Shown: piece after piece, positions 51,142-60,308 of the stretch
How positions within the stretch are numbered: position 1 is the first letter of the stretch
Layout of the letters: every line of letters begins with the position of its first letter
Source of the DNA: CAZXYS01 sp964645005
GTDB lineage: Bacteria; Bacteroidota; Ignavibacteria; Kapaibacteriales; UBA2268
Length of the DNA: 64,000 nt
Assembly: GCA_964645005.1 (NCBI GenBank)
Contig: CAZXYS010000012.1
Location: 1-64,000 of the forward strand
Direction of reading: 5' to 3'
Program-made: the position numbers and the translations under genes
The notes under the pieces: generated by a model
The model's database searches: none
The model's input: only the letters and a program-made list of their open reading frames with translations
What the model was told of the DNA's origin: nothing

Positions 51142-52840
51142 ATTCAGATTTTTTTAAAACTATACAGGTAATATCATCAAATTGAGCGGTATTAAGTGAA
51201 AATTGCCGTACATCGTTAATAATTTGAGTCATAATTTCTGAAGCAGAGCTGCGGGCATTTTCAATGAATTTTGCTTTAAGCCTCTCTAATTCATATTCTT
51301 CCTTCTCATTGTTCTGCGCTTCTGTTATACCGTCAGTATACAATAATACCGTTTCGCCTGATTCGAGTCCGATCTCACCGCTTTCGTAGGGGAAAGGCTC
51401 GTCGGTATAGCCGATTATCAAGCCGCCTTCTTCAAGATCATGCATCTCACCGCTAATTTTGAGGTATAGCGGCGGGTTGTGACCGGCATTGACGTAGCGG
51501 AATTTATTCAAAGAAGTATCAAGTATCCCGCAGAAAAATGTGACGAATTTATCGGCGGTAGTGTTTTGATAGATGAGATTGTTAATTCGCAGAATCATCT
51601 CTGTCAGCGAAAGCTTAAGCGGCGCCAGCAGCCGCAGCGACGCCTGCATGTTCGCCATCAGCAGCGCCGCAGGCACACCCTTGCCCGAAACATCCGCAAT
51701 GGCAATCATCAATTCATTTTCACTCAATTTTATCAGATCAAAATAGTCTCCCCCGACAGTGCGTGAAGGATATGTTATGCCGTCAATCTGAAATCCCTGC
51801 AAATCAGGCATTACCTTGGGCAGAAGATTTTTTTGAATTTCCAATGCAAGACTCATTTCGCTTTCCATGCGTTTCTTTTCGACAGCTTCCTTGAACAGCC
51901 TCTCATTCTCGAGCGCTGAAATAGCAATATTGCCAAGCGATTCTATAAATTGAATATTCCCTTCGTCAAACTCCTCACCTGTAAGCTTCCTGCCAACAAG
52001 CATAAAACCTTTGGTTTCGCCTTGCACCTTCATCGGCGATAAAAATTTTGCATTAATGCTGCCCAAAAATTCTCTGAGTTGAAAGCTAAGCTCGAAATCA
52101 TCCACTGATCCTGTACTTTCAATATTTTTCAACTCTGCCAATAATTCTTCGTCCGGTTCCTTCGAGAAGCTATTATTAATAATCTCGAATTTATCGTCGT
52201 CGTAATACAGCATCACAGCAAATCTATTGACAGTCAATTGACCCATCATATAATTCGCAAGCATTTTAATAATTTGTTCACGGGAGAGTAAACTGCTGAA
52301 GCAGCGTCCAACTTCAAAAAGTGTATTCAAAAGCTGCCGCCTTTGCTCAACACGCATTTTCTCCTGATCGAGATGTTTTTTGTTGCGTGCATTTTCAAGT
52401 GCATTAGCAGCGATATTGCATACCAGACCTGCATATCTTTGTTCCTCTTCAGTAAGCTCACCGTCACGGACTTTCTCGCCAAGGCAGATCACGGCTTTGG
52501 TTTCATCTTTATAAATCACGGGAATAAAGTATTTATAAGCGGCATCCTTAAGAAATTTCTCGGCTTTATCATAATCATCAAAATAAAAAGGCTCACTGTC
52601 GGAAATATCTTTGCCATCGACGTCGAGTCTGCCTTTCACTAATTCTATTTTAAATTTATCATATCTTTCAAATAACAGCGCACTGGCTTTGAATATCTTC
52701 AATTTCCCCATCAGGCTTAGCAGGGTAGAGTTGAGTATAAACCTGCGGTCGTAGGTCTGATTCAACCTGTCGCTGAAATCCAGAAGCGAATCCAGATTTA
52801 TTATGCTATTTATCGGTTTTTCCATTTTAAAAAATCCCAA
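51140..52840 (-). CDS. GAF-domain PP2C-type serine phosphatase (RsbU/SpoIIE family)
   Basis: 566 residues. Two GAF-like domains at about 25-160 and 175-315 precede a SpoIIE/PP2C phosphatase domain. That domain contains SLALEIQKNLLPKVMP, GGDYFD, IADVSGKGVPAALLMA, VNAGHNPP, YTDGITEA and DDITCIVL, which together hold the metal-binding aspartates. Such proteins usually dephosphorylate an anti-sigma-factor antagonist in partner-switching control. No STAS or anti-sigma gene is beside it. Translation could start at Met6 (52825). Confidence 0.92.
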   Translation of the reverse strand: MGFFKMEKPINSIINLDSLLDFSDRLNQTYDRRFILNSTLLSLMGKLKIFKASALLFERYDKFKIELVKGRLDVDGKDISDSEPFYFDDYDKAEKFLKDAAYKYFIPVIYKDETKAVICLGEKVRDGELTEEEQRYAGLVCNIAANALENARNKKHLDQEKMRVEQRRQLLNTLFEVGRCFSSLLSREQIIKMLANYMMGQLTVNRFAVMLYYDDDKFEIINNSFSKEPDEELLAELKNIESTGSVDDFELSFQLREFLGSINAKFLSPMKVQGETKGFMLVGRKLTGEEFDEGNIQFIESLGNIAISALENERLFKEAVEKKRMESEMSLALEIQKNLLPKVMPDLQGFQIDGITYPSRTVGGDYFDLIKLSENELMIAIADVSGKGVPAALLMANMQASLRLLAPLKLSLTEMILRINNLIYQNTTADKFVTFFCGILDTSLNKFRYVNAGHNPPLYLKISGEMHDLEEGGLIIGYTDEPFPYESGEIGLESGETVLLYTDGITEAQNNEKEEYELERLKAKFIENARSSASEIMTQIINDVRQFSLNTAQFDDITCIVLKKSE

Positions 52841-52875
52841 CTTTAACAGTCAGCCTTTTACCTTTAACCGTTGAT

Positions 52876-53940
52876 CTATAGCGGATATACAGCAGTTGTT
52901 CCTGCCGGAAGAGGATAACTTGCTTTTTCTCCGCCAGTTTCCTGATTGTTGACAGTCAATGCTTGTGTCCCGTTCTCATCTTTTAAAAGAACAAACTCTA
53001 GTCTCCTGAAATTGAAAAGACCTGAAGTGTAATTAAGTCTGTTCACAAAAACTACTTTATTACGAAATCGAGTGCTGATCCTGACAAGCAGGTCTTTATT
53101 CACAATAAATGCCCAGCGGGATGGTGAAACGATTAAATCTCGCGGCAATACGTCAACTGCCGCCATACCAGATGATTCTATCTCCAAAAATACTTCCTTC
53201 TCAAGCGTTTGTATATTATAAAAAACTGTTGCTGCGGGTGATTTTTCCCCATCATTGAATTTTCCGTTACCGGCAGCTACAAGTATCAACGAAGTTCCGT
53301 CAGGTGTAATACCCAGTGATACGGCTTCCGGTGGTGTTTGTATAGAATTTACAACTTTATGGATTCGAGTATCAATAACGCTGATTGTGTTGTCACCCCG
53401 ATTAGCAGTATATACCAGAGAGTCTTTGCATGCTGTCGATACGGGATTTTTCCCCACATCAATTGTCCTGGCTTTTTCAAAGTAATGTATATCAATCAGG
53501 GATACCTTCGAAGCATTGGGATGGCAAACATAAGCATCTGTGGCGTTCGGAAAGCAAATATCACCCGGAACAAGCGAATCCGCCGAGAAGTCGAATGCTG
53601 CTTCTCGCTTAAATGATTCGATATCCACCACTTCTATCAGAAATTTCGAAGGAATGATAAGGTAAAAATAGCCTCGAAATTCAATTATCGCTTCCACAGG
53701 TCCGGCAAGCGCTTCTCCGTTTGCATCGGCAAATGCCTGAGCTGATTCTACCTCATTTGATGGTATATTATATTTACTTATGACCGGAGACTGTCCCCCA
53801 TGAGCAACTACTAAAGTCCATCCTGATTTTGTATTATCAATTACTTTCTCTTCCGAGCCGCAGCCGGAAACCACCAACACGAAAATTACGGTCAGTAAAG
53901 CTGAGAAAAAATGTTTGTTATTCCACATAATATACCCCAT
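52876..53940 (-). CDS. Lipoprotein with YVTN-like beta-propeller
   Basis: 354 residues. A signal peptide ends in a lipobox, VVSGCGSE, with lipidated Cys at about 27. Repeats of the YVTN/surface-layer type are visible (VSLIDIHYFEKARTIDVGKNP, YTANRGDNTISVIDTRIHKV, AVSLGITPDGTSLILVAAGNG). No catalytic residues were found. It may be an outer-membrane or periplasmic binding protein of unknown ligand. The upstream purine nucleoside phosphorylase gene ends 31 nt before it. Confidence 0.82.
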   Translation of the reverse strand: MGYIMWNNKHFFSALLTVIFVLVVSGCGSEEKVIDNTKSGWTLVVAHGGQSPVISKYNIPSNEVESAQAFADANGEALAGPVEAIIEFRGYFYLIIPSKFLIEVVDIESFKREAAFDFSADSLVPGDICFPNATDAYVCHPNASKVSLIDIHYFEKARTIDVGKNPVSTACKDSLVYTANRGDNTISVIDTRIHKVVNSIQTPPEAVSLGITPDGTSLILVAAGNGKFNDGEKSPAATVFYNIQTLEKEVFLEIESSGMAAVDVLPRDLIVSPSRWAFIVNKDLLVRISTRFRNKVVFVNRLNYTSGLFNFRRLEFVLLKDENGTQALTVNNQETGGEKASYPLPAGTTAVYPL

Positions 53941-53971
53941 TATTTTAGGGAAAAATTAATTAATTTAATTG

Positions 53972-54817
53972 TCACTCTTCGATCTCAACTTTTTTTATAA
54001 ACTCCCTTAATAACAACGTCAGCATAGGTTCTGCTGTTCCGGCAGCAGCGATAATATCATTTATATCCACCGGCTCAAGAGCATCGGGATAGCATTCATC
54101 GGTAATAATCGACAGCCCGAGCACTTTCATTCCCATATGATTTGCTGCAATTACCTCAGGCACAGTGCTCATTCCTACAACATCGGCGCCGATAGTCCTC
54201 AGCATTTTATATTCCGCGCGGGTCTCGAGCATCGGTCCTGGCATCGCAGCGTATACACCTTTATACAGCTTAATCTTATTTTCCCGGGCTATTTCTTCTG
54301 CTAATTCAATGAATTTCTGCGAGTAAGGCTCACTCATATCAACAAATCGCGGTCCCATTTTCTCATCGTTAGGACCGATTAAAGGATTACTTTCCAGCAG
54401 ATTGATATGATCATCGATAAGCATGATCGAGCCATTGGGAATATAGTTGTTAACAGTGCCGCAGGCATTGGAAACGCAAAGTATCTTCGCTCCCAGTTCC
54501 TTCATTACCCGCACTGGGAAAGTTATCTGCTGCATTGAATATCCTTCATAATAATGCAGCCTTCCCTGCATAGCCACAACAGGTTTCCCGGAAATCTTTC
54601 CGAAAAGCAGCTTCCCGGTGTGGAATTCTACGGTGGACAATTCAAAGTGCGGTATTTCCTCGTAAGGAATTTCCATTTCTACATCGATCTCTTTTGCCAG
54701 CCCGCTCAATCCAGTTCCGAAGATAATTGCAATTTCCGGTTTCGTATCGACTCTATCGCGGACGGACTCCGCCGCCGATTCTACCAGTTCGCTCAAATTT
54801 GTCGTCGTATGATCCAT
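53972..54817 (-). CDS. Purine nucleoside phosphorylase (trimeric PNP/MTAP family)
   Basis: 281 residues. It splits purine nucleosides with phosphate. IIFGTGLSGLA at about 31-41 binds phosphate, MQGRLHYYEGY at about 83-93 and MLETRAEYKML at about 198-208 are family signatures, and GMSTVPEVIAANHMG follows. The base-specificity segment reads IITDEC; the Asp replaces the Asn found in human PNP and resembles the Asp of MTAP. The substrate may therefore include 6-aminopurines, though ITD also occurs in Bacteroidota homologues. Confidence 0.92.
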   Translation of the reverse strand: MDHTTTNLSELVESAAESVRDRVDTKPEIAIIFGTGLSGLAKEIDVEMEIPYEEIPHFELSTVEFHTGKLLFGKISGKPVVAMQGRLHYYEGYSMQQITFPVRVMKELGAKILCVSNACGTVNNYIPNGSIMLIDDHINLLESNPLIGPNDEKMGPRFVDMSEPYSQKFIELAEEIARENKIKLYKGVYAAMPGPMLETRAEYKMLRTIGADVVGMSTVPEVIAANHMGMKVLGLSIITDECYPDALEPVDINDIIAAAGTAEPMLTLLLREFIKKVEIEE

Positions 54818-54850
54818 TCCTCTTTCAATATTTTATCTCAAAAAATTCGT

Positions 54851-54918
54851 ATCTATTCGTGCATTTCATATCTATTCGTGCATTTCATATCTATTCGTGC
54901 ATTTCATATCTATTCGTG
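54851..54918. repeat. 19-nt tandem repeat, about 3.6 copies
   Basis: The unit CATTTCATATCTATTCGTG is repeated exactly at 54862-54880, 54881-54899 and 54900-54918, with a partial unit from 54851. It lies between yggS and the purine nucleoside phosphorylase gene (both minus). It is not a CRISPR: there are no spacers. Confidence 0.9.
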
Positions 54919-54938
54919 CAAATTAGTGAAATTCGTGT

Positions 54939-55658
54939 CTATTTATATTCCCTTGGTCCGAACAGCGCTGTCCCGATTCTTACTATCGTCGCGCCTTCAT
55001 CAATCGCTATGGGATAATCATGCGTCATCCCCATAGAAAGATGATGCCAATCTGTGTCGGGGTATTTCTCAGCGCACTGGTCGCGCAGTTTACTCAAAAA
55101 TGAGAACTCACGCCTATTAGTCACTTCATCATCCGCAAATGAACCAATTGTCATCAGTCCCTGTACTTCAAGATTCTCAAATTTCAGCGCCGCTTCCGCA
55201 AGATCGAAAATCTCCGTCGGCTCGCAGCCAAATTTGGATTCCTCCCCGGAGGTGTTCACCTGCAACAGCACTTTTAGCTTTCTATTATTTTTAGCAGCCT
55301 GTTTATCGACTTCGCGGGCAAGCCGCTCGGAATCCACAGTATGGATCATCTCTACAAACGGCGCGATATATTTCACCTTATTCCGCTGCAGGTGCCCGAT
55401 AAAGTGCCATTCCGGCAATTCTATTCCACTCTCTTCGAATTCCTGCTGCTTATCGCGCAATTCCTGCGCATAATTTTCCCCTATTACCTTTATTCCTGCT
55501 GTTACAGCGGATTTAATCATTTCAATAGGATGAGTTTTAGTGACTGCAACTACTTTTATTTCATTTGGAGCTCTGCCGCTTTTCTCTGCGGCTTCTTCAA
55601 TTTTTGACCATACTTTCAGCCAATTCTCTCTTAACTGCTCTTCCGTAAATACTGCCAT
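54939..55658 (-). CDS. PLP homeostasis protein (YggS/PROSC family)
   Basis: 239 residues. It binds pyridoxal phosphate and helps keep free PLP balanced. Lys41 in VAVTKTHP is the Schiff-base lysine. WHFIGHLQRNK at about 84, GLMTIG and LSMGMTHDYPIAI with the final TIVRIGTALFG match the family. It is followed by the 19-nt tandem repeat and then the nucleoside phosphorylase gene. Confidence 0.95.
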   Translation of the reverse strand: MAVFTEEQLRENWLKVWSKIEEAAEKSGRAPNEIKVVAVTKTHPIEMIKSAVTAGIKVIGENYAQELRDKQQEFEESGIELPEWHFIGHLQRNKVKYIAPFVEMIHTVDSERLAREVDKQAAKNNRKLKVLLQVNTSGEESKFGCEPTEIFDLAEAALKFENLEVQGLMTIGSFADDEVTNRREFSFLSKLRDQCAEKYPDTDWHHLSMGMTHDYPIAIDEGATIVRIGTALFGPREYK

Positions 55659-55684
55659 TTTATCTTTCAGCCTAACTGTAGTAC

Positions 55685-57676
55685 TTATTTAACAATTTTA
55701 ACATTGATCGTTTTATTCTTTCCATTTTCCTCAAAAATAAGCAGATAACTGCCGCCCGGCAAGTTATCCGCATCTATCGTAATGTGATTTTTCCCTTCAC
55801 TCGAGAAAACTTCCCTTTCGTACATAGTGACGCCGAGCGTGCTAATCATTTTAAAAATGGTCTTCCCGCCTGTCGAATTATACTTCATATTTAAAACACC
55901 ATCGGTTGGATTCGGGAAAACGCGTATGGAATTATCTGTGATGGCGCTTCTATCTTCAACGGATGTCACCGTCACATCCGCTTCGAGCAATGCCCTGACA
56001 GATGGTCCTTCATTAATGGTCACATCTTCGAAATCTTCCATCTCTCCAAGCTCAAAACTCTGATTCTCTTCATTCATAGTAAGCATTTTGCAGGTGCAGC
56101 CGGTATCCGTTTCAAATCCAATTTCCACAGGCAATTTTGTATAAATTCCATACTCCTCCGGTTGAATCTGACTTATATGAACTGTCACATAAACATTATT
56201 TTCTTCAATAAATGTCTTATCAATATTAATATCCAAATCAGGCCAGCTCTTTCTGTATACCCACTGATCGAAGAAATAATCCAGATCCTTCCCGCTGACA
56301 TCTTCCAAAGTTGTTTTCAGTTTTTCCGTGGTTACATTACCATGAGCATAACGATCCAAATATGTCCTTATCCCTTCAAAAAAAGTTGAATCTCCCAGCT
56401 CATATTTGAGCATCCCCACAACAACGGCGCCTTTTTTATAAATAGTCTGAGGATAATTTGAAGAAGGACTTGTTCTTTTAAAATCATAAAGAGGAAAAAT
56501 ACCTTCTTTAACAGCTATGTCACTTATATAAAGTTCCATATTTCTATCTATAAAATTAAGATATTTTTCTTTACCGTGGAGTTCATTCAGCCAGAGCGCT
56601 TCACAGAACACAGCAAATCCCTCATTCAACCAAGCATCCCTGAAGTCTGCAGGCGTCACCAGCCCTCCGAACCACTGATGCGACAGTTCATGTGCTGCAG
56701 TGTTGTCATTGGAATCATTAAGATTATGCCTTCTGAAGATTAGTCCCGCATCCATTGATATCATTGTTTGATGTTCCATATTCCCTTTTGGAGTGTTCAC
56801 AAATCCCACTTTTTCATAAGGATATTCTCCGAAAAGACGGGAATATGTATCCACCATTCTCGGAACCCTTCTATAATAAAACTCAGCAGCTTCTTTCATT
56901 TTTCCGCTTGTAGTATAGCATACTATAGGAATATCTCCATTTCCGAATTTAACAGAATCAAATTCGGCGGCAGCGAAAGTGAGCATATAGGTTGCACATT
57001 GATACGGATGATCCCACACATAAACGTCAGTACCATTATCCGGATGAAGTACAGTCAATGAGCCATTTGACGCAACACTCACCCCCGGCTTCACAATAAA
57101 TTCTCCGCGATAAGCAGCCTTATCCGATGGATGGTCGTAGCATGGCATCCAATGCTGAGTCGTCGAGACGTAATTATTCGTAAAACCAACACCCATTGCA
57201 AAGAGAATACCACCACTTGATGAAACACCACCCCAATCATAAGTTCCACCTTCATTGGTCATCACTCCGCTGTAATATATTGTTAATACTGAGGTATCTC
57301 CCTTCTCAGTGCCTGCAGCCGGATCAACCGAATAGTGATACGTCGCAGATTCCGGGGTTCCCTGCTCTTCAGGCACAACCTTCTCCTCACCATAAAACGC
57401 CGAATCGATGCTCAATCCCCTCAGATGAAAGTAAAACTTATTCGTATCGGGTTCATCTTTCCATACATAATGAATATCGCATGTGCCGTGCGACTTTGCA
57501 GCCGGAGCTTCCGTAAGGTCAAGCCTGACGTGATAAAGTATTATATCAAAAGACTGCTGAATATGATTTTCAGGCGATGCGATCTGCCTCGATAGCAGTT
57601 CATCACCATTGGCATTATTCTGTCCAAACAATGGTATGGACATTATAAGCAAAAAAATTGTAACTAACTTTCTCAT
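55685..57676 (-). CDS. M1-family zinc aminopeptidase with T9SS sorting tail
   Basis: 663 residues. Signal peptide 1-18. The zinc site is HELSH at 329-333 with Glu352 in NEGFAVF, the exact HExxH-18-E spacing of M1 peptidases. The substrate N-terminus loop, normally GAMEN, reads GNMEH. N-terminal beta domain to about residue 240. The end (VFPNPTDGVLNMKY, LPGGSYLLIF) is a T9SS type A sorting tail, so the enzyme should be exported to the surface or medium for peptide scavenging. Its stop is 26 nt from the start of yggS, which lies downstream on the same strand. Confidence 0.92.
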   Translation of the reverse strand: MRKLVTIFLLIMSIPLFGQNNANGDELLSRQIASPENHIQQSFDIILYHVRLDLTEAPAAKSHGTCDIHYVWKDEPDTNKFYFHLRGLSIDSAFYGEEKVVPEEQGTPESATYHYSVDPAAGTEKGDTSVLTIYYSGVMTNEGGTYDWGGVSSSGGILFAMGVGFTNNYVSTTQHWMPCYDHPSDKAAYRGEFIVKPGVSVASNGSLTVLHPDNGTDVYVWDHPYQCATYMLTFAAAEFDSVKFGNGDIPIVCYTTSGKMKEAAEFYYRRVPRMVDTYSRLFGEYPYEKVGFVNTPKGNMEHQTMISMDAGLIFRRHNLNDSNDNTAAHELSHQWFGGLVTPADFRDAWLNEGFAVFCEALWLNELHGKEKYLNFIDRNMELYISDIAVKEGIFPLYDFKRTSPSSNYPQTIYKKGAVVVGMLKYELGDSTFFEGIRTYLDRYAHGNVTTEKLKTTLEDVSGKDLDYFFDQWVYRKSWPDLDINIDKTFIEENNVYVTVHISQIQPEEYGIYTKLPVEIGFETDTGCTCKMLTMNEENQSFELGEMEDFEDVTINEGPSVRALLEADVTVTSVEDRSAITDNSIRVFPNPTDGVLNMKYNSTGGKTIFKMISTLGVTMYEREVFSSEGKNHITIDADNLPGGSYLLIFEENGKNKTINVKIVK

Positions 57677-57804
57677 CTATTTTTCAATTAATGTTGATAA
57701 AACATGTGATAAAATAGTAAATTATTTACTCATAATAAACAGGTAAGTAAATGATTAATTTCAAAAATAAATGTTAATAAAAAATCGTTTAAATCGTGAT
57801 AATG

Positions 57805-57835
57805 TTTTACTGAATTTCGAAAATTATTATATTTT
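57805..57835 (+). promoter_or_regulatory. Weak Bacteroidota-type promoter of the LRR gene
   Basis: TTTT at 57805-57808, 19-nt spacer, TATATTTT at 57828-57835; each box is one base off consensus. Confidence 0.3.
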
Positions 57836-57874
57836 AATTGTTTAGAAAAATAAAGTTAATGCAAAGGAGGCATT

Positions 57875-58810
57875 ATGGATAACGTCTCATATACAAAATC
57901 CGGCAGCGAGAATACTTTCTACAGTATTGAAAAAGCGCTCCAAACGCCGGACAAAGTTCACAAACTCGATCTTCACTTTAAAGAATTGACAAATATACCT
58001 GATGAAGTATTCGAATTCACAAATCTCAGCGAACTTATACTCTGGAACAACCAACTCACCGAACTGCCCGACGAAATCTCTAATCTCAAAAATCTGGTAA
58101 AACTTGAAGCAAGCGGAAATAAAATAAGCCGTCTCCCAGATTCAATCGGTGATCTCGATAACCTGAAAGTTCTCATAGTCAGTTGGAATGAACTTACTGA
58201 GCTGCCGGATAATATCGGCAATCTGAAAAATCTTGAAAGACTTGGGCTTAATAATAATAAACTGAAGCAGCTTCCTAATAGTATCGGTAATCTCAGTAAT
58301 CTAAACGAAATTATTCTGCGTGAAAACCGCCTGCTCGAACTTCCCGATTCAATCGGCAGCCTTAAGAATTTGGTAAAATTCAGAGCTTCCGGCAATCATC
58401 TGACCTCGCTCCCTGAATCTATTTGCGAGCTTGAGAATCTGCAAAAACTTGAAATCCAGGAAAACGGCTTGAAGTCCATTCCGGAAAACATAGGCAGCTT
58501 ACACAACCTGGAAAAAATAAGACTCTACAAAAATATGCTTTCAACTTTGCCCGACAGTATTTGCAAACTTGAAAATCTGCAAAAGCTTATTCTTTATGAG
58601 AACGAACTTATTAAACTGCCTGAGTGCATAGGCAATCTTCATACATTAGAAGAATTGGAAGTCAGCGGCAACGATCTGGCTCATTTGCCTGAAAGCATTT
58701 CACATTTGACTAACCTGAAATATCTGGACATTAGTAAAAATGAATTTTCACGTCAGGATGTTGACAAGTTAAGAGAAATGCTGCCGAATACAAGGATTAT
58801 TTTGGATTAA
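57875..58810 (+). CDS. Leucine-rich repeat protein
   Basis: 311 residues. From residue 27 there are eleven consecutive 23-residue units of the form NLxxLxLxxNxLxxLPxSIGxL, then a capping unit to the end (LDISKNEFSRQDVDKLREML). No signal peptide, membrane segment or fused enzyme domain was seen, so it is probably a cytoplasmic protein-binding scaffold. Ribosome site AAAGGAGG is 5-6 nt before the ATG. The repeats are regular enough that recombination between them is plausible. Partner unknown. Confidence 0.9.
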   Translation: MDNVSYTKSGSENTFYSIEKALQTPDKVHKLDLHFKELTNIPDEVFEFTNLSELILWNNQLTELPDEISNLKNLVKLEASGNKISRLPDSIGDLDNLKVLIVSWNELTELPDNIGNLKNLERLGLNNNKLKQLPNSIGNLSNLNEIILRENRLLELPDSIGSLKNLVKFRASGNHLTSLPESICELENLQKLEIQENGLKSIPENIGSLHNLEKIRLYKNMLSTLPDSICKLENLQKLILYENELIKLPECIGNLHTLEELEVSGNDLAHLPESISHLTNLKYLDISKNEFSRQDVDKLREMLPNTRIILD

Positions 58811-59254
58811 TTTCAAAATATTATTGCTATAAATTAAAATTTCAGATTTATAAAATTTTAATAAGCATCCTGAACGTCCGCATATAGCGGATTCTTCACT
58901 TTGAATAAGTGTTCTCAGGTTTTATCTCTTATGCTTCAACTCCTTTATTACTTTATGAGGAGAGAATTTAAAACTATAGATTGCAATAGAACTAATTTAA
59001 TATTTTTTAACTCTGAGGCTCCCCCATAAATCGTTTTGGTCTATCCTTCGACTTCGACCCGCTGCAACGGAATTTCTCTTCATAAAAAATGGTACCAGCG
59101 GCAGACCTCCGGTCTATCGTATAGGCTTAAATGAAAGAAGAGACAGCCACCCAGTCTGTCGAAAAAAGTGCCTCACTCTGCGAGTCGAAGTGTAACTTCT
59201 TTAACTTACTTATAAGACAGCCTCGTGCGGATCTGCTAATGAAATATTCATGTT
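58811..59254. other. Intergenic region between LRR and HEAT-like genes
   Basis: A 444-nt gap between convergent genes. A decayed REP-like fragment is at about 58863-58897 (CATCCTGAACGTCC ... GGATTCTTCAC). A short hairpin AGACC-TCC-GGTCT is near 59103-59115. Further low-similarity repeat debris follows to 59210. No gene was recognised. Confidence 0.5.
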
Positions 59255-60073
59255 TTAATCTTCATCATCCAAATACTCGCCGTATAATTCATCAAAATTA
59301 TCTTCCCAATTACTTTCTCCGCCTGAAAACATATCCATTATGCTGCCGGAGGGCATCGCTATTTCAAGAGCTTCCATTGGAAGATAACCTTCAACTCTTT
59401 CTTTTTTAATCCTGCCGATAGCAATCTGGCATAGTAAGTGATCCGTATATTCTTTCGGGAAAAAATCCCGGGCTTTTTTGATGTATGGAATTGCGCTTTT
59501 ATCCTGCTGGCGTACCATGCAGTCGAGCAAGTGGAAAAAATCAAGATTTGTGAACCTCCATTCAGGATCATCTATACCCAATCCATTTTCAGAAATCTCA
59601 TCAATATATTCATCCAGCAAATTTTTTAGAAAACTGCTTGACTCTTCACATTTGATTTCACCAATTACGCTTAAAGCGCTTCTTGTTAGAGCGTCAGGCG
59701 AGGATACATCAGCTAAAGGGTTATCAAGCCTGTATCCCACTCGCTTAATAACTTCGGGAATGCATTCTTTACCAAATAACTTTAGCGCTCCACAGGCGAA
59801 ATCACCGGCATGTTCGACTTCCAAAAGATCCGCAAGCGGTTTGATAGCTCTTTTATCCTTGATTCCCCCTAATGCAAAAATAGCAAATGGAAAACTAATA
59901 TCACTATTCGGTTCATTTATTAATTCTAATAAATATGGGACAGCAGTATCTCCACATTTAATTATTTTATTCACTAATTTTGCGCCTTCAACCTCATCAT
60001 AATCGCCTTTTTTATCAAATTCTTTTATCTGATCTATGATCTGTTTGACCTCATCCTTAGTATTATTCTCCAT
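59255..60073 (-). CDS. HEAT-like helical repeat protein, function unknown
   Basis: 272 residues. The first half has HEAT/PBS-lyase-type helical pairs (AVPYLLELINEPNSDISF, DKRAIKPLADLLEVEHAG, DALTRSALSVIGEIKCEESS). The C-terminus is acidic (NWEDNFDELYGEYLDDED). No signal peptide or membrane segment. A strong AGGAGGAAATTT ribosome site precedes the ATG. It may be a protein-interaction module or a DUF1186-like protein; the exact family is uncertain. It is convergent with the LRR gene. Confidence 0.75.
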   Translation of the reverse strand: MENNTKDEVKQIIDQIKEFDKKGDYDEVEGAKLVNKIIKCGDTAVPYLLELINEPNSDISFPFAIFALGGIKDKRAIKPLADLLEVEHAGDFACGALKLFGKECIPEVIKRVGYRLDNPLADVSSPDALTRSALSVIGEIKCEESSSFLKNLLDEYIDEISENGLGIDDPEWRFTNLDFFHLLDCMVRQQDKSAIPYIKKARDFFPKEYTDHLLCQIAIGRIKKERVEGYLPMEALEIAMPSGSIMDMFSGGESNWEDNFDELYGEYLDDED

Positions 60074-60308
60074 AAATTTCCTCCTCTATCTGGTTTCTGA
60101 TTACAAAAAGTTATTGATTATTGGAACATTGCTAATTATAAATTTAAAAATATTATCATAAAATAATAAGTTTTTTTAAGGAAATTTTTATAACTTTGCA
60201 TTTGTACTTGACATTTTTCAACTTACCCAAAATCTGAAACTATTTACCCCTATAATACGTAATTGTTCTCAGTTAATGTTCAATTTCGGAACAAATTTCT
60301 GATAACTG

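Noticed and set aside
54851..54918. Possible CRISPR array
   Set aside because: The units are directly adjacent without spacers, and no cas genes are present.
54554..55036. Open frames across the yggS-PNP gap encoding repeated Tyr/Phe/His-rich peptides
   Set aside because: The peptide repetition is simply the translation of the 19-nt DNA tandem repeat plus antisense coding sequence.
59131..59409. A 92-codon plus-strand frame before the HEAT-like gene's end
   Set aside because: About half is antisense to the HEAT-like gene and the rest is repeat debris; no ribosome site or recognisable product.
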